Shown here in pieces: positions 19,281 through 28,141 of a DNA stretch of 64,000 nucleotides. The notes beneath the pieces were generated by a model, which worked only from the letters and a program-made list of their open reading frames with translations, was not told the DNA's origin and ran no database searches. This stretch comes from Sporosarcina sp. FSL K6-1522 (GTDB lineage: Bacteria > Bacillota > Bacilli > Bacillales_A > Planococcaceae). The stretch lies in NCBI RefSeq assembly GCF_038622445.1, contig NZ_CP152019.1, positions 2,020,501 through 2,084,500 on the forward strand. Direction: 5' to 3'. The first letter of the stretch is position 1; every line of letters begins with the position of its first letter. Position numbers and translations under genes: made by a program.

Positions 19281-19688
19281 TTACACCTGCTTCGTATACG
19301 TGTACATTGGCAGGGAGTCATCTTCTCCTTCGAATCCAAGTCGCTTGTAAAAATCAATAGCTTTTGGATAGGAAATCAGCACTTTTGTATAGTAATCCTG
19401 ATACTTATCCAACATCATTTCCATCATGACTTTGCCGATTCCTTGTCCTTGATAGACGGGATTAGTTAATACATAGTGGAAATAGGCAGTCATCACACCA
19501 TCCGATAGGGCGTTGGCTAAGCCTACAAGTTGATCGCCATCCCAGGCAGTGACAACGGAATGTGAGTTGATGATTGCTTCATATAATTGATCGGGAAAGT
19601 TGCCGGATTCCCATTCTAATGATAAGAATAAGTGTTCAAGTGCTTCTTTCGTAATGTACTCCAATTCAAAGCTATATTGTATCGCCAT
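19281..19688 (-). CDS. GNAT-family N-acetyltransferase
   Basis: 135 aa. The acetyl-CoA binding loop is NPVYQGQGIGKVMMEMML (about residues 76-93), preceded by the beta-strand VGLANALSDG and followed by AIDFYKRLGF, the usual GNAT end motif. The substrate is unknown. It is isolated between hutI and a DUF4870 gene and has no obvious link to histidine use. Confidence 0.85.
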   Translation of the reverse strand: MAIQYSFELEYITKEALEHLFLSLEWESGNFPDQLYEAIINSHSVVTAWDGDQLVGLANALSDGVMTAYFHYVLTNPVYQGQGIGKVMMEMMLDKYQDYYTKVLISYPKAIDFYKRLGFEGEDDSLPMYTYTKQV

Positions 19689-19879
19689 AAAAAATCAATC
19701 TCCATTCTAGTCAAATTTATGATGATTCTAGTATAGCAATAATTGGTGGAAGATTTATACGATTAGTTATGGAAAGAATGTTTTAATCTTTGCCAGAAAG
19801 GGTATTTATATAGACCTTGATTTGTCCGGATAAACGTCTGTGATTGTATTGCATAAAATTAAGAAGGGAGACCAACGAC

Positions 19880-20239
19880 ATGAGTAATCCCGAGCAGAAA
19901 AAAGCAGAAGACAATCACAAAAAGAATGCCATTGGATTGGATGACAACATCGCGGGGATGCTTTGTTATATTTTTATTATTGGGCTCATCTTTCTCTTTA
20001 TGGAAAAGGAGAATCGCTTTATCCGTTTTCATGCATTACAAGCGGTCTTTCTAGGAGTTGCTCTATTTATTATAAGCCTAGTATTGGGTGTAATTCCGAT
20101 TATCGGTTGGTTGGTGAGCCTGCTAATGGGGCCAATTACCCTTGTTCTGGTTATTTTTATGATGTACAAAGCGTATCAAGGAACGTCCTACAAGTTACCA
20201 TTCATCGGCGATATGGTGGAAAAGCAATTGAAATCTTAA
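19880..20239 (+). CDS. DUF4870 / Tic20-like small membrane protein
   Basis: 119 aa from ATG 19880 behind AGGGAG; an earlier in-frame start at 19844 has no ribosome site. It has a charged N-terminus, then three to four hydrophobic segments with the family features RFHALQAVFLG and a C-terminal MYKAYQG.SYKLPFIGD. Function unknown. TTGTCCGGATAAACG-like repeats just upstream (19822-19857) recall the periodic arrays elsewhere in the window. Confidence 0.8.
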   Translation: MSNPEQKKAEDNHKKNAIGLDDNIAGMLCYIFIIGLIFLFMEKENRFIRFHALQAVFLGVALFIISLVLGVIPIIGWLVSLLMGPITLVLVIFMMYKAYQGTSYKLPFIGDMVEKQLKS

Positions 20240-20268
20240 AGGGAATGTCTCGCTTGCACGTTATAAGA

Positions 20269-20316
20269 GGTGAAAAAAGCCGCCCTTTGGTCGACCATAC
20301 ATCGACGTAAAGGGCA
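20269..20316 (-). terminator. terminator of the amino-acid transporter gene
   Basis: On the minus strand, GCCCTTT...AAAGGGC with an inner TCGA pairing is followed by GGC and a T-run. It lies 45 bases after the stop of the minus-strand transporter. Confidence 0.65.
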
Positions 20317-20360
20317 ACTTTGCTTTAGAGTGATTCAACTAATAATAGTATTGTAAGCCC

Positions 20361-21689
20361 TTACAAAACTAATGCTGCAATAATTCCGAAAATGAATAAT
20401 GGAATATTATAATGGAGGAAGGTTGGGACACATGTATCCCAAATATGATGATGTTTGCCATCCGCGTTCAGTCCAGCTGTAGGTCCGAGCGTACTGTCAG
20501 AAGCAGGGGAACCTGCGTCTCCTAGCGCGCCGGCTGTGCCGATTAAAGCAGCTGTTGCTAATGGTGATAAACCTGCAGCCATACAAATTGGCACATAAAG
20601 GGCTGCAAGAATTGGTACGGTTCCAAAGGATGAACCAATCCCCATTGTAATAATAAGTCCAACAGATAACATAACAATAGCCAATACTAGTGGGGAAGTG
20701 CCGATGATTCCCGTAGTTGCTTCAACAAGCTCATTAATTGAACCCGTTTCTTTTAAAACTGTAGCGTAGCCTGAGGCGATTAGCATAACAAATGCAATCA
20801 TACCCATCATGCCAATTCCTTCATTGACAACTCGGTCGCCTTCGAACATTTTAACAACTCTCGTACCAAACAGGACAATAATTCCAACAAGTGCTCCAAG
20901 AACAAGACTCTCGGTCCAAAGCTGCGTACCTAGCGCCGCGATGATGGCAAGTACTGTCATGGTGTGTTGGAGACGCCATGTTGTATCCGGTTCGTTTGGA
21001 GCGAGGCTATCTGCGATATCAATGTCAGGCATATCGAGTTTATCTGCTTCTTTGGCAACCCGATCTTTACTGTAGGAAATAAAGACAGCGACGAGCAAGC
21101 CGATAACCATTCCAACTCCAGGAAGAAGCATGGACATCGTTACGCCTTTTAAGGCAATCGGCATCCCGTTCTTTTCCATTTCGGCTTGGATAATCCCTTG
21201 GAAGATCAGACCGAAACCGAGTGGAATAGTCATATACGGTGTTTTCAATCCAAATGTTAAGGCAGCTGCAACCGCACGACGATCCAGTTTCATTTTATCA
21301 AAAAGACCGAGTAATGGTGGTATTAAGATAGGGATAAATGCAATGTGAACAGGAATCGCATTTTGCGATAGCATCGCGATGCCTGCAATTGCCAATACAA
21401 GCCACTTCCGTTTGCCGTTAAAAACAGCCAACATGCGACTGACCAACATCCCTGTAATCCCCGACATCCCAATCATTACTGCGAATGCCCCAAGTAAAAT
21501 ATAACTCAATGCTGTATTGGCTTGTCCGCTCATACCTGAAACGAGGACATTAACGGTTTCGACAAGTCCCATTCCCGAGACAATTCCAGCCGTTAAGGCG
21601 GCAAGTAATATGGCGAACAACACATTGATACGTGCTAAACTGAGCACAACCATTACAAGTACACTGATTAATACTGCATTTCCCAACAT
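20361..21689 (-). CDS. NhaC/YuiF-type transporter, probable histidine uptake
   Basis: 442 aa with about eleven membrane segments. It shows Na+/H+-antiporter-family blocks such as AIPVHIAFIPILIPPLL and the C-terminal GALGDAGSPASDSTLGPTAGLNADGKHHHIWDTC. The family is annotated as a sodium antiporter but several members are thought to carry amino acids. Its place directly downstream of hutP-hutH on the same strand suggests histidine as substrate; this is inference from context. GGGATGG precedes ATG. Confidence 0.8.
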   Translation of the reverse strand: MLGNAVLISVLVMVVLSLARINVLFAILLAALTAGIVSGMGLVETVNVLVSGMSGQANTALSYILLGAFAVMIGMSGITGMLVSRMLAVFNGKRKWLVLAIAGIAMLSQNAIPVHIAFIPILIPPLLGLFDKMKLDRRAVAAALTFGLKTPYMTIPLGFGLIFQGIIQAEMEKNGMPIALKGVTMSMLLPGVGMVIGLLVAVFISYSKDRVAKEADKLDMPDIDIADSLAPNEPDTTWRLQHTMTVLAIIAALGTQLWTESLVLGALVGIIVLFGTRVVKMFEGDRVVNEGIGMMGMIAFVMLIASGYATVLKETGSINELVEATTGIIGTSPLVLAIVMLSVGLIITMGIGSSFGTVPILAALYVPICMAAGLSPLATAALIGTAGALGDAGSPASDSTLGPTAGLNADGKHHHIWDTCVPTFLHYNIPLFIFGIIAALVL

Positions 21690-21758
21690 ATCATCCCATC
21701 CCTTCGCAATTGTGTAATTTCTCTTTATTTACATGAAAATGGAAATTCTGCTTAATCA

Positions 21759-21792
21759 AGCTTTGGCGCCCCTTTGTAAGGTGCCAAAGCTC
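21759..21792 (-). terminator. hairpin between hutH and the transporter
   Basis: Stem AGCTTTGGC(A)CC / GG(G)GCCAAAGCT of ten or more pairs. There is no clean T-run on the minus strand, so it may be a leaky terminator or an mRNA-stabilising hairpin that sets hutH and transporter levels apart. Confidence 0.5.
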
Positions 21793-21820
21793 AAGTATTT
21801 ATCTATTCACCGCAAAAGAA

Positions 21821-23302
21821 TCAGTTGTTCGTTTTTAGCCATTCAGCTACTTGTTTAATATCCGTAGAGAAGATGCGATCCTGAGTAATGGAAGGCACAA
21901 CATCACGCAAAGCTTGTAGTTTTTCACGTGTATAAGAGGACATCTTATCTACACCGCGATATTCAGCAGCTTGTAAGCTACAGATGCATTCGATCGCAAG
22001 CACGTTTCTTGTGTTGTGAATAATCATGGATGCATGACGAGAGCCGATTGTCCCCATACTTACATGGTCCTCCTGATTGGCAGACGATGGAATCGAATCG
22101 ACACTTGCAGGGTGAGCGAGTGTTTTATTTTCCGAAACGAGTGATGCCGCCGCATATTGCATAATCATTGCACCCGATTGAAGACCAGGCTCTGGGCTTA
22201 AAAATGGTGGTAAATCATTCAGCTGTGGATTGACGAGTCGTTCAATACGACGCTCGGAAATATTGGCTAACTCCGCAACCGCGATCTTCATGAAGTCCAT
22301 TGCGAAGGCAATAGGCTGACCATGGAAGTTACCCCCAGAAATGATGGTTTCTCCGTTATCAAAGATTAATGGATTATCTGTTGCCGCATTGGCCTCGATC
22401 TCCAGCTTCTCTTTTACATAATCAAGTGCTTGCCAAGAAGCGCCATGTACTTGTGGAATACAGCGTAGAGAATAGGCATCCTGTACACGGATTTCCCCTT
22501 GGTGTGTTGTCAGTTTACTATCTTGCAGGATATCCCTCATTCGTTTCGCGACATCCATTTGTTGTGGATACCCACGCGCTTCATGAATAGCTGGATGGAA
22601 TGCATCAATAATTCCTTGGAGACCTTCGATTGTCATCGCAGAAATCCATTCACTTTGATAAGCGAGTTTTTCGGCTTCTAAGTAATTGATAACCCCCATA
22701 GCTGTCATCGCTTGTGTACCGTTGATAAGTGCAAGACCTTCTTTCGCTTGCAGCACAATCGGTTCAATGCCTTCACGAGCTAACATAGCTTTACTTGGCA
22801 CTGCCACACCGTTATCAAATACTTCACCTTCCCCAATCAAGACCAGTGCAAGATGGGATAGAGGTGCTAAATCGCCAGAAGCGCCGAGTGAGCCTTGTTG
22901 AGGAACAACAGGGTGCACTTGTTTGTTCAATAGCTTAACGAGTGTTTCAACTAAAACAGGACGTACACCAGAGAATCCTTTGAGTAACGCGTTCAGTCGC
23001 AAGAGCATCATGGCTCTTGAAACGATTTCTGGGAAGTTGTCACCAACTCCGCATGCGTGTGAACGAATGAGATTGAGCTGTAAGCGTGCAACATCATCTT
23101 CTTCAATTGTTACATCACTAAATTTCCCGAACCCAGTGTTGATACCGTAAATTGTTTTTTTGTCCGCAACAATTTTTTCGACAGCTGCTCGGCTCGCAAG
23201 TACTTTTTCCATACTACTTGCGGCAATTTGAACCGTTGCCGCTTCGTAACAAACTTTGTGAATTTGCTCCATCGTTAACGTGCTTCCTGTTAGTTCAATC
23301 AT
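21821..23302 (-). CDS. hutH: histidine ammonia-lyase
   Basis: About 493 aa from ATG 23302, which has GAGGAGG at ideal spacing. It removes ammonia from L-histidine to give urocanate. The MIO cofactor tripeptide ASG lies in [17 protein letters not shown]. The catalytic-site region NGTQAM and QEDHVSMG are also present. The frame is open to ATG 23380 with its own GGAGGC site. The extra 26 residues begin with a diverged copy of the gene's own first 13 residues ([13 protein letters not shown] versus [13 protein letters not shown]), so it is a duplication of the 5' end. A HutP-type attenuator lies just upstream. Confidence 0.95.
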   Translation of the reverse strand: MIELTGSTLTMEQIHKVCYEAATVQIAASSMEKVLASRAAVEKIVADKKTIYGINTGFGKFSDVTIEEDDVARLQLNLIRSHACGVGDNFPEIVSRAMMLLRLNALLKGFSGVRPVLVETLVKLLNKQVHPVVPQQGSLGASGDLAPLSHLALVLIGEGEVFDNGVAVPSKAMLAREGIEPIVLQAKEGLALINGTQAMTAMGVINYLEAEKLAYQSEWISAMTIEGLQGIIDAFHPAIHEARGYPQQMDVAKRMRDILQDSKLTTHQGEIRVQDAYSLRCIPQVHGASWQALDYVKEKLEIEANAATDNPLIFDNGETIISGGNFHGQPIAFAMDFMKIAVAELANISERRIERLVNPQLNDLPPFLSPEPGLQSGAMIMQYAAASLVSENKTLAHPASVDSIPSSANQEDHVSMGTIGSRHASMIIHNTRNVLAIECICSLQAAEYRGVDKMSSYTREKLQALRDVVPSITQDRIFSTDIKQVAEWLKTNN

Positions 23303-23394
23303 GTTGAATGCCTCCTCGTGATTTTTCGACTCCGTAGAAAAATGCTCTAGTATTAATGTACTTCCAGTTTGTTCAGTCATGATAAAAAGCCTCC
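23264..23394 (-). repeat. tandem duplication of the hutH ribosome site and first 13 codons
   Basis: Copy 1 runs 23394-23342 and copy 2 runs 23315-23264. Both read GGAGGC, 7-8 spacer bases, ATGA, then a closely matching 39 bases, offset by about 78 bp and in the same frame. The upstream copy has drifted, mostly at third positions (GGAAGTACATTAA versus GGAAGCACGTTAA). This suggests an old duplication kept in frame. Confidence 0.8.
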
Positions 23395-23426
23395 TGTAGT
23401 TTTATTTGTAGTGCTCCGTTGGCATG

Positions 23427-23471
23427 CAAAAAGAGGCGACGACGGCATACTAAAATGCCGCCATCGCCTCC
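23427..23471 (-). promoter_or_regulatory. HutP-type attenuator before hutH
   Basis: On the minus strand a strong stem (GGAGGCGATGGCGGCAT pairing with ATGCCGTCGTCGCCTC, two mismatches) is followed by TTTTTG. It lies between hutP and hutH, as in B. subtilis, where histidine-bound HutP prevents termination by binding NAG triplets in the RNA. UAG triplets (in CTATAGTGACTAG) lie just 5' of the stem, and one (TTTTAG) lies in the loop. Confidence 0.75.
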
Positions 23472-23526
23472 TGATATCTAGTCACTATAGGCAATGACAA
23501 AAATATTCAATTTGAATTTGCTTCGT

Positions 23527-23964
23527 TTAGATATGATTAATACCTAATCCAAAAGCTTCGTGTTCCAATCCTTTTACAGGAGCACCAATTGTACCGTAGA
23601 AGGCAACGGCTATCCATTCGCCCTCATTTTTATTCGTATAGGGTTTTCCTTTTACGATGGCAAACCGAAGCCCAACAGTGCGCTTCATATCGCCAATTGC
23701 AAATTGACCCCTTGTTACGCCTTCGAGCGCTTCCAAAATTGCGTGGTATAAGGCGTGATTTTCGCGGTAAAGTTGTTCAGCAACGATGTTCTCGCGTTTG
23801 GCCGCTGTCTCAACCGCAGCAATTACTTTTTCCATATTCATTGCGCCTACTTTGCCAGTACAATAGTTAACATCCTTTAACTGTGATTGGAAATGTAGCA
23901 CTTCCTGATCGTCCAATGTCGATAATAAGACGGCTAGTTTACCAATAAGTATTTCCTGACCCAT
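23527..23964 (-). CDS. hutP: hut operon antiterminator HutP
   Basis: 145 aa, standard length. HutP is an RNA-binding hexamer that needs L-histidine and Mg2+. Metal/ligand histidines are visible in [13 protein letters not shown] and in the terminal GLGINHI. The binding core [16 protein letters not shown] is conserved. It sits directly upstream of the attenuator and hutH. hutU and hutI, cotranscribed in B. subtilis, are here on the other strand with no obvious HutP-type terminator in front. Confidence 0.95.
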   Translation of the reverse strand: MGQEILIGKLAVLLSTLDDQEVLHFQSQLKDVNYCTGKVGAMNMEKVIAAVETAAKRENIVAEQLYRENHALYHAILEALEGVTRGQFAIGDMKRTVGLRFAIVKGKPYTNKNEGEWIAVAFYGTIGAPVKGLEHEAFGLGINHI

Positions 23965-24014
23965 GAATCAAAACCTACTTTATTAAAAAGTTCTATCTAC
24001 TAATGTCTACCTCC

Positions 24015-24044
24015 ATTGTAAGCATTTTCTCTCTATTGTGTCAA
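24015..24044 (-). promoter_or_regulatory. hutP promoter with overlapping cre-like site
   Basis: Minus strand: -35 TTGACA (24039-24044), 18-bp spacer, -10 TACAAT (24015-24020), about 50 bp before hutP. AGAAAATGCTTACA overlapping the -10 resembles a CcpA cre box with two or three mismatches. This would fit known catabolite repression of hut genes. Confidence 0.65.
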
Positions 24045-24162
24045 CTGACTAATTAGAAAAGAGTGAAATATGGGCTGAAGTAGTAGATTGTTTGAGTTAA
24101 CGTCTAGCTAGTGACAATGGTACAATGAATGATATCTACAAATAGGAAGGACTTATCGAACA

Positions 24163-25275
24163 ATGAAAATTACTGAAATCGAAATCTATGCAATCCATTT
24201 ACCACTTTACGAACCATTTGTTATTAGCTATGCATCGTACGATTATATGCCATCAATTATCGTGAAAATCACAACGGATACAGGACATGTAGGCTACGGA
24301 GAGAGCGTTGCGGATGACCATGTCACAGGTGAAAGCTGGGAAGGGACATTTGCGGTGCTGAAAAACACACTTGCCCCTCAGTTAATCGGTGAAAATCCAG
24401 TAAATATGGAACGTATTCATGAGAAGATGGATGCGGCCATTTATGGTTGCCCAACTGCTAAGGCTGCTATTGATATCGCGTGTTATGACGCTGTTGGTAA
24501 GGCGCTAGGTGTTCCGGTCTATGATTTATTGGGGGGAAGATATCACGAAGAATTCCCAATTACGCATGTGTTGAGCATTGCACCACCAGAAGCGATGGCA
24601 AAAGAGGCGGAAGAACGAGTTGCTGCTGGTTATCGTTCGTTGAAAATGAAGGTAGGTACGCAAGTTGCGGAGGATGTCAAGCGTATTGAAGCGGTACGAG
24701 CACGAGTTGGAGATGACATCGCCATTCGTGTAGATGTCAATCAAGGTTGGAAAAACAGTGCGAATACATTACAGGGTCTCCAGAAGCTTGCGCATTGTTC
24801 GCTCGATTGGTTGGAGCAACCTGTATTAGCAGACGATATAGACGGTATGGTAGAAGTGAAATCCAAATCTTCCGTGCCAATGATGATTGATGAAGGCTTG
24901 CGCGGTATGCGTGATATGCGTGAAATTATTGCCAAGCGGGCTGCTGATAAGGTGAATATTAAACTAATGAAATGCGGTGGGATTTACCCAGCGACCAAGC
25001 TTGCACATATGGCGGAAATGGCTGGCATTGAGTGTCAAGTAGGCTCAATGGTGGAATCATCTGTTGGTTCTGCTGCGGGCTTCCATGTAGCCTTTTCGAA
25101 AAAAGTCATGACAAGTGTTGAATTGACGGGACCGTTGAAGTTCAGCAAAGATATTGGAAACCTGAACTATGATGTGCCGTTTATCCGCTTGATGGACAAG
25201 CCAGGGCTAGGTGTTGACGTTGATGAACAGGTGCTAAAAGAACTAACTGTATTCTCGGAGAAGGTTAGTATATGA
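24163..25275 (+). CDS. mandelate racemase/muconate lactonizing-type enzyme
   Basis: 370 aa, enolase superfamily. Catalytic features: KMK (the KxK acid-base pair) near residue 165, metal ligands in DVNQGW, LEQP and DEG, and a lysine in NIKLMKCGG. This is the MLE subgroup pattern, which includes muconate cycloisomerases, dipeptide epimerases and N-acylamino-acid racemases; ELTGPL near residue 327 resembles lactonizing enzymes. The GNAT that overlaps its stop favours an acylamino-acid substrate. No muconate-pathway genes are nearby. Substrate unproven. Confidence 0.8.
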   Translation: MKITEIEIYAIHLPLYEPFVISYASYDYMPSIIVKITTDTGHVGYGESVADDHVTGESWEGTFAVLKNTLAPQLIGENPVNMERIHEKMDAAIYGCPTAKAAIDIACYDAVGKALGVPVYDLLGGRYHEEFPITHVLSIAPPEAMAKEAEERVAAGYRSLKMKVGTQVAEDVKRIEAVRARVGDDIAIRVDVNQGWKNSANTLQGLQKLAHCSLDWLEQPVLADDIDGMVEVKSKSSVPMMIDEGLRGMRDMREIIAKRAADKVNIKLMKCGGIYPATKLAHMAEMAGIECQVGSMVESSVGSAAGFHVAFSKKVMTSVELTGPLKFSKDIGNLNYDVPFIRLMDKPGLGVDVDEQVLKELTVFSEKVSI

Positions 25276-25955
25276 AGCAACAGCATCGATTGAAAAATGG
25301 TAAAGACGTTACAATTATGTCGTTAACAACGGATCACCTTGAGGATATTTTAGCGCTTCAACAACAAGTGATAGCAACGTTGACATCAGAGTCCTTTTTA
25401 CAACCATTATCAGAAGAAGAGTTTCTATATTTATTAAACGGCAAAGGGTTCATGATTGGGGCTTATGACAAGGAACATTTGATCGCATTTAGAGCTATGT
25501 TGGAGCCAGACCTAGATGAGGAGCATTTAGGAAAAGACGCAGGACTGCCGAGAAGTGAGTGGCCGCTTGTTTTGTATTCCGAAGTTTCGAATGTCCACCC
25601 ACATTTCCGGGGAAATAATTTGCAAGTAGTGCTCGGGAAAATCATTATGCAAAAAGTCGATGAACAGCGATTCCGCTATGTTTGTGCAACGGTTGCACCA
25701 TTTAACATTGCAAGTTTGAAAGACAAATTTGCGCATGGTATGCAGATTGTTGCTTTGAAAGTGAAGTATGGCGGTTTGCTCCGTTATATTTTAATGAAAG
25801 ACTTAGCGAACGTAGTCGAGCCAAATGGCTTTACTGACAGTTGCCAGATTCCTATGGCAGATACAGAACAGCAACAGCAGTATTTGCAAGAAGGATGGAA
25901 GGGAACGGGTATTGAACAAGTGAATAATGAATGGTTTGTTTGTTTTAAAAAATAA
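25272..25955 (+). CDS. GNAT-family acyltransferase coupled to the enolase-superfamily enzyme
   Basis: 227 aa; ATG overlaps the preceding stop (ATGA), so the two are translated together. The acyl-CoA binding segment is VHPHFRGNNLQVVLGKII around residue 115, with ASLKDKF as the later GNAT motif. In Geobacillus a GNAT succinyltransferase works with an N-succinylamino-acid racemase of the same superfamily to turn D-amino acids to L-forms. The pair here may do something similar, but no deacylase is adjacent. Confidence 0.75.
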   Translation: MKQQHRLKNGKDVTIMSLTTDHLEDILALQQQVIATLTSESFLQPLSEEEFLYLLNGKGFMIGAYDKEHLIAFRAMLEPDLDEEHLGKDAGLPRSEWPLVLYSEVSNVHPHFRGNNLQVVLGKIIMQKVDEQRFRYVCATVAPFNIASLKDKFAHGMQIVALKVKYGGLLRYILMKDLANVVEPNGFTDSCQIPMADTEQQQQYLQEGWKGTGIEQVNNEWFVCFKK

Positions 25956-25968
25956 TTATTAATTTATA

Positions 25969-26010
25969 AAATCCTGACTCATAGTTACTTGATGAGTCAG
26001 GATTTTTTAT
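25969..26010 (+). terminator. intrinsic terminator
   Basis: Stem AATCCTGACTCA / TGAGTCAGGATT followed by six T's, right after the GNAT gene. Confidence 0.9.
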
Positions 26011-26141
26011 ATATTTCATTCGAATTTAATGGTTCTAAAAGGCTCAATAATACCTTTCTGAAAAATGACTATACGACTACTATTCGATAAGTTATACTAG
26101 GTAATAGGTTCAGCTTAAAGCAACGGAAATATCACCTTTTA

Positions 26142-26213
26142 ATGGGGGCGAAAGGGAATTGATTTATGCGTGTAATCGAACTTGATTCAGCAGAAGCCTT
26201 TCATCCCCGTAGA
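26142..26213 (+). other. structured leader upstream of chemoreceptor gene
   Basis: TGGGGGCGAAAGG pairs with CCTTTCATCCCC over about 11 positions and closes a loop of roughly 45 nt. The stem lies some 40 nt before the ribosome site of the next gene, with TATACT (26093-26098) as a possible -10 upstream. No known riboswitch core was recognised. Confidence 0.4.
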
Positions 26214-26251
26214 TTGAGTGTGCTTATTTCACGATATTGGAGGTAAAAGTT

Positions 26252-27940
26252 TTGAAGTTTTCAGTTGGTAAAAAGTTATGGAGCGGGTTTTTGGCAGTGC
26301 TTCTTTTAATGGCCATTGTCGGCGTGACAAGTTTTACATCACCTTCAAAAGTTCATAACGAATATAGTGCAATGTTAGATGGAGAAATTACGAAGGTGGT
26401 ATTACTCGAAAAACTACTAACTACGCAGTCTAAGATTTCCAATGACATTCGCGGTTATTTGTTATTTGGAGAAGAATCCTATTTACAAAACCGTGATCAA
26501 CAACGTGAGACTTTTGAGCAGCAATGGGACATTCTTAATCAGATGGCTTGGACGGATAGAGAGCGTACATTAATCGATGAACTAAAAGAAGTACGCGAAA
26601 GTTATGTTGAAATCACAGATGAGGCGCTTGCTAAATTTAACACGGGTGATAAAGAAAGGGCATTAAATATTGCATCCGATGCTGCAATTTTTCAAGGGAT
26701 CATGGAAGAGAATATTAATGAATTGATTGACTTTCAAAACGAGAGTACAAACCAAGTGCGCCAAGATGCTCAAGATTTGCTGACTTTGATTCGTGTGTTT
26801 ACCATTGGGTTGATGGTTGTTGCATTTATCGTTAGTATCGTTGTTGCAATTGTTATTAGTCGTAGCATTGCACGTCCAGTTGGGAAAATGACAACGGCAT
26901 TAACGGAGCTAGCAGGTGGAAACTTTGTGATCGAGCCGGTGACGATTCGTAATCAAGATGAAATCGGTGAAATGGCGACTGCATTTAACAGAATGGCGAA
27001 AGACCTTCGTAGTATTATTTTAAATGCGCAGGGGTCTGCGGTTGAACTAGCGGCCCAAGCAGAAGAGCTATCCGCGAGTTCAGAGGAGAGCCTTGCTGCG
27101 TCTGAAATGGTTGCTGAAATTTCGGAGAATAACTTGTTAGGAAGCGAATCTCAAGCGGCGATTGTCAATGAGACGAATCTAGCAATCGGAGAAGTCGTTA
27201 CGGGCATTAATCGAATTACAGAAGATAATGAAACGATGCTAGTTTCAACGGAGGATGTTGTTCGACTGGTCGAAGAGGGAGCCTCTCTCATGGAAGAAGT
27301 AAACGGTCAAATGACAGTGATTAGTTCGGCAATTGGAGAGTCAGCGGGCATTATGAGTAGCATGGCTAGTTATTCGGAGGAAATCCGGAAAGTGACATCC
27401 CTGATTACGGATATTGCTGAACAAACGAACTTATTGGCACTCAATGCAGCAATTGAAGCAGCCCGTGCGGGAGAGCATGGAAAAGGATTTGCAGTTGTAG
27501 CAGAAGAAGTGCGTAATCTTGCTGAACAGTCTAAACGCTCAGCTGGAGAAATTGGTACGATGATCGATACGATGATTGGCAATGTTGGACAGGCTGTTTC
27601 CAGTACAAAAGGTGGTAGCCAGCGTGTGGAAGAGGGGCTTGTTGTGACAGAACGTACACGTGATGTGTTTAATCGTATCGAACAAGCAGCAAGCGATGTT
27701 GGTGAAAAAGTGACGACTGTTTCTACCGCTATCGAACAGATTCGAACAATGACGAATGCAGTGGCTAATGGATCTATCAAAGTACAAGAGCTTGCTGTGG
27801 AGTCGTCGTCGGCGGCTCAGTCAACAAGTGCCGCAACAGAACAGCAATTAGCTGCCAATGAAGAGATTTCGTCCAGTGCACAATTGCTAGCAGAGCTTTC
27901 AGAGAAATTGCAAAGTGATATGAGTCGATTTAAAGTGTAA
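26252..27940 (+). CDS. methyl-accepting chemotaxis protein
   Basis: 562 aa from TTG 26252 behind GGAGG. Membrane segment (about 10-28), helical sensor domain (about 30-185), second membrane segment (about 187-210), HAMP (about 212-264), signalling domain with tip [21 protein letters not shown]. It is organised like the receptor at 12877, but the sensor domain differs. Ligand unknown. A strong terminator follows. Confidence 0.92.
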   Translation: MKFSVGKKLWSGFLAVLLLMAIVGVTSFTSPSKVHNEYSAMLDGEITKVVLLEKLLTTQSKISNDIRGYLLFGEESYLQNRDQQRETFEQQWDILNQMAWTDRERTLIDELKEVRESYVEITDEALAKFNTGDKERALNIASDAAIFQGIMEENINELIDFQNESTNQVRQDAQDLLTLIRVFTIGLMVVAFIVSIVVAIVISRSIARPVGKMTTALTELAGGNFVIEPVTIRNQDEIGEMATAFNRMAKDLRSIILNAQGSAVELAAQAEELSASSEESLAASEMVAEISENNLLGSESQAAIVNETNLAIGEVVTGINRITEDNETMLVSTEDVVRLVEEGASLMEEVNGQMTVISSAIGESAGIMSSMASYSEEIRKVTSLITDIAEQTNLLALNAAIEAARAGEHGKGFAVVAEEVRNLAEQSKRSAGEIGTMIDTMIGNVGQAVSSTKGGSQRVEEGLVVTERTRDVFNRIEQAASDVGEKVTTVSTAIEQIRTMTNAVANGSIKVQELAVESSSAAQSTSAATEQQLAANEEISSSAQLLAELSEKLQSDMSRFKV

Positions 27941-27950
27941 TCATTAAGTA

Positions 27951-28000
27951 GAAAAAGACATCCTTTAGTCCCTGTTATTAGGAGAGAAGGGTGTCTTTTT
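27951..28000 (+). terminator. intrinsic terminator
   Basis: AAAAAGACA.CCTT...AAGG.TGTCTTTTT, directly downstream of the chemoreceptor. Confidence 0.85.
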
Positions 28001-28076
28001 GCTAGGTACATCTTATTAATTAGATAAAATAGACATAGTAATTTACAAACTATTAACACAAATATTACCTATTCGT

Positions 28077-28103
28077 TACATAGCGCTTGCAGTTATCCGA
28101 TAA
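28077..28103 (+). promoter_or_regulatory. candidate SigD (motility) promoter
   Basis: TACA, 15-bp spacer, TCCGATAA, one base off at each end from the SigD consensus TAAA-N15-GCCGATAA. It lies about 40 bp before the EAL-CBS-GGDEF gene. A motility sigma factor would suit a c-di-GMP enzyme next to a chemoreceptor. Confidence 0.45.
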
Positions 28104-28141
28104 AATGAGTTTAATGAACTATCGAATGGAGAGAATCTTTT

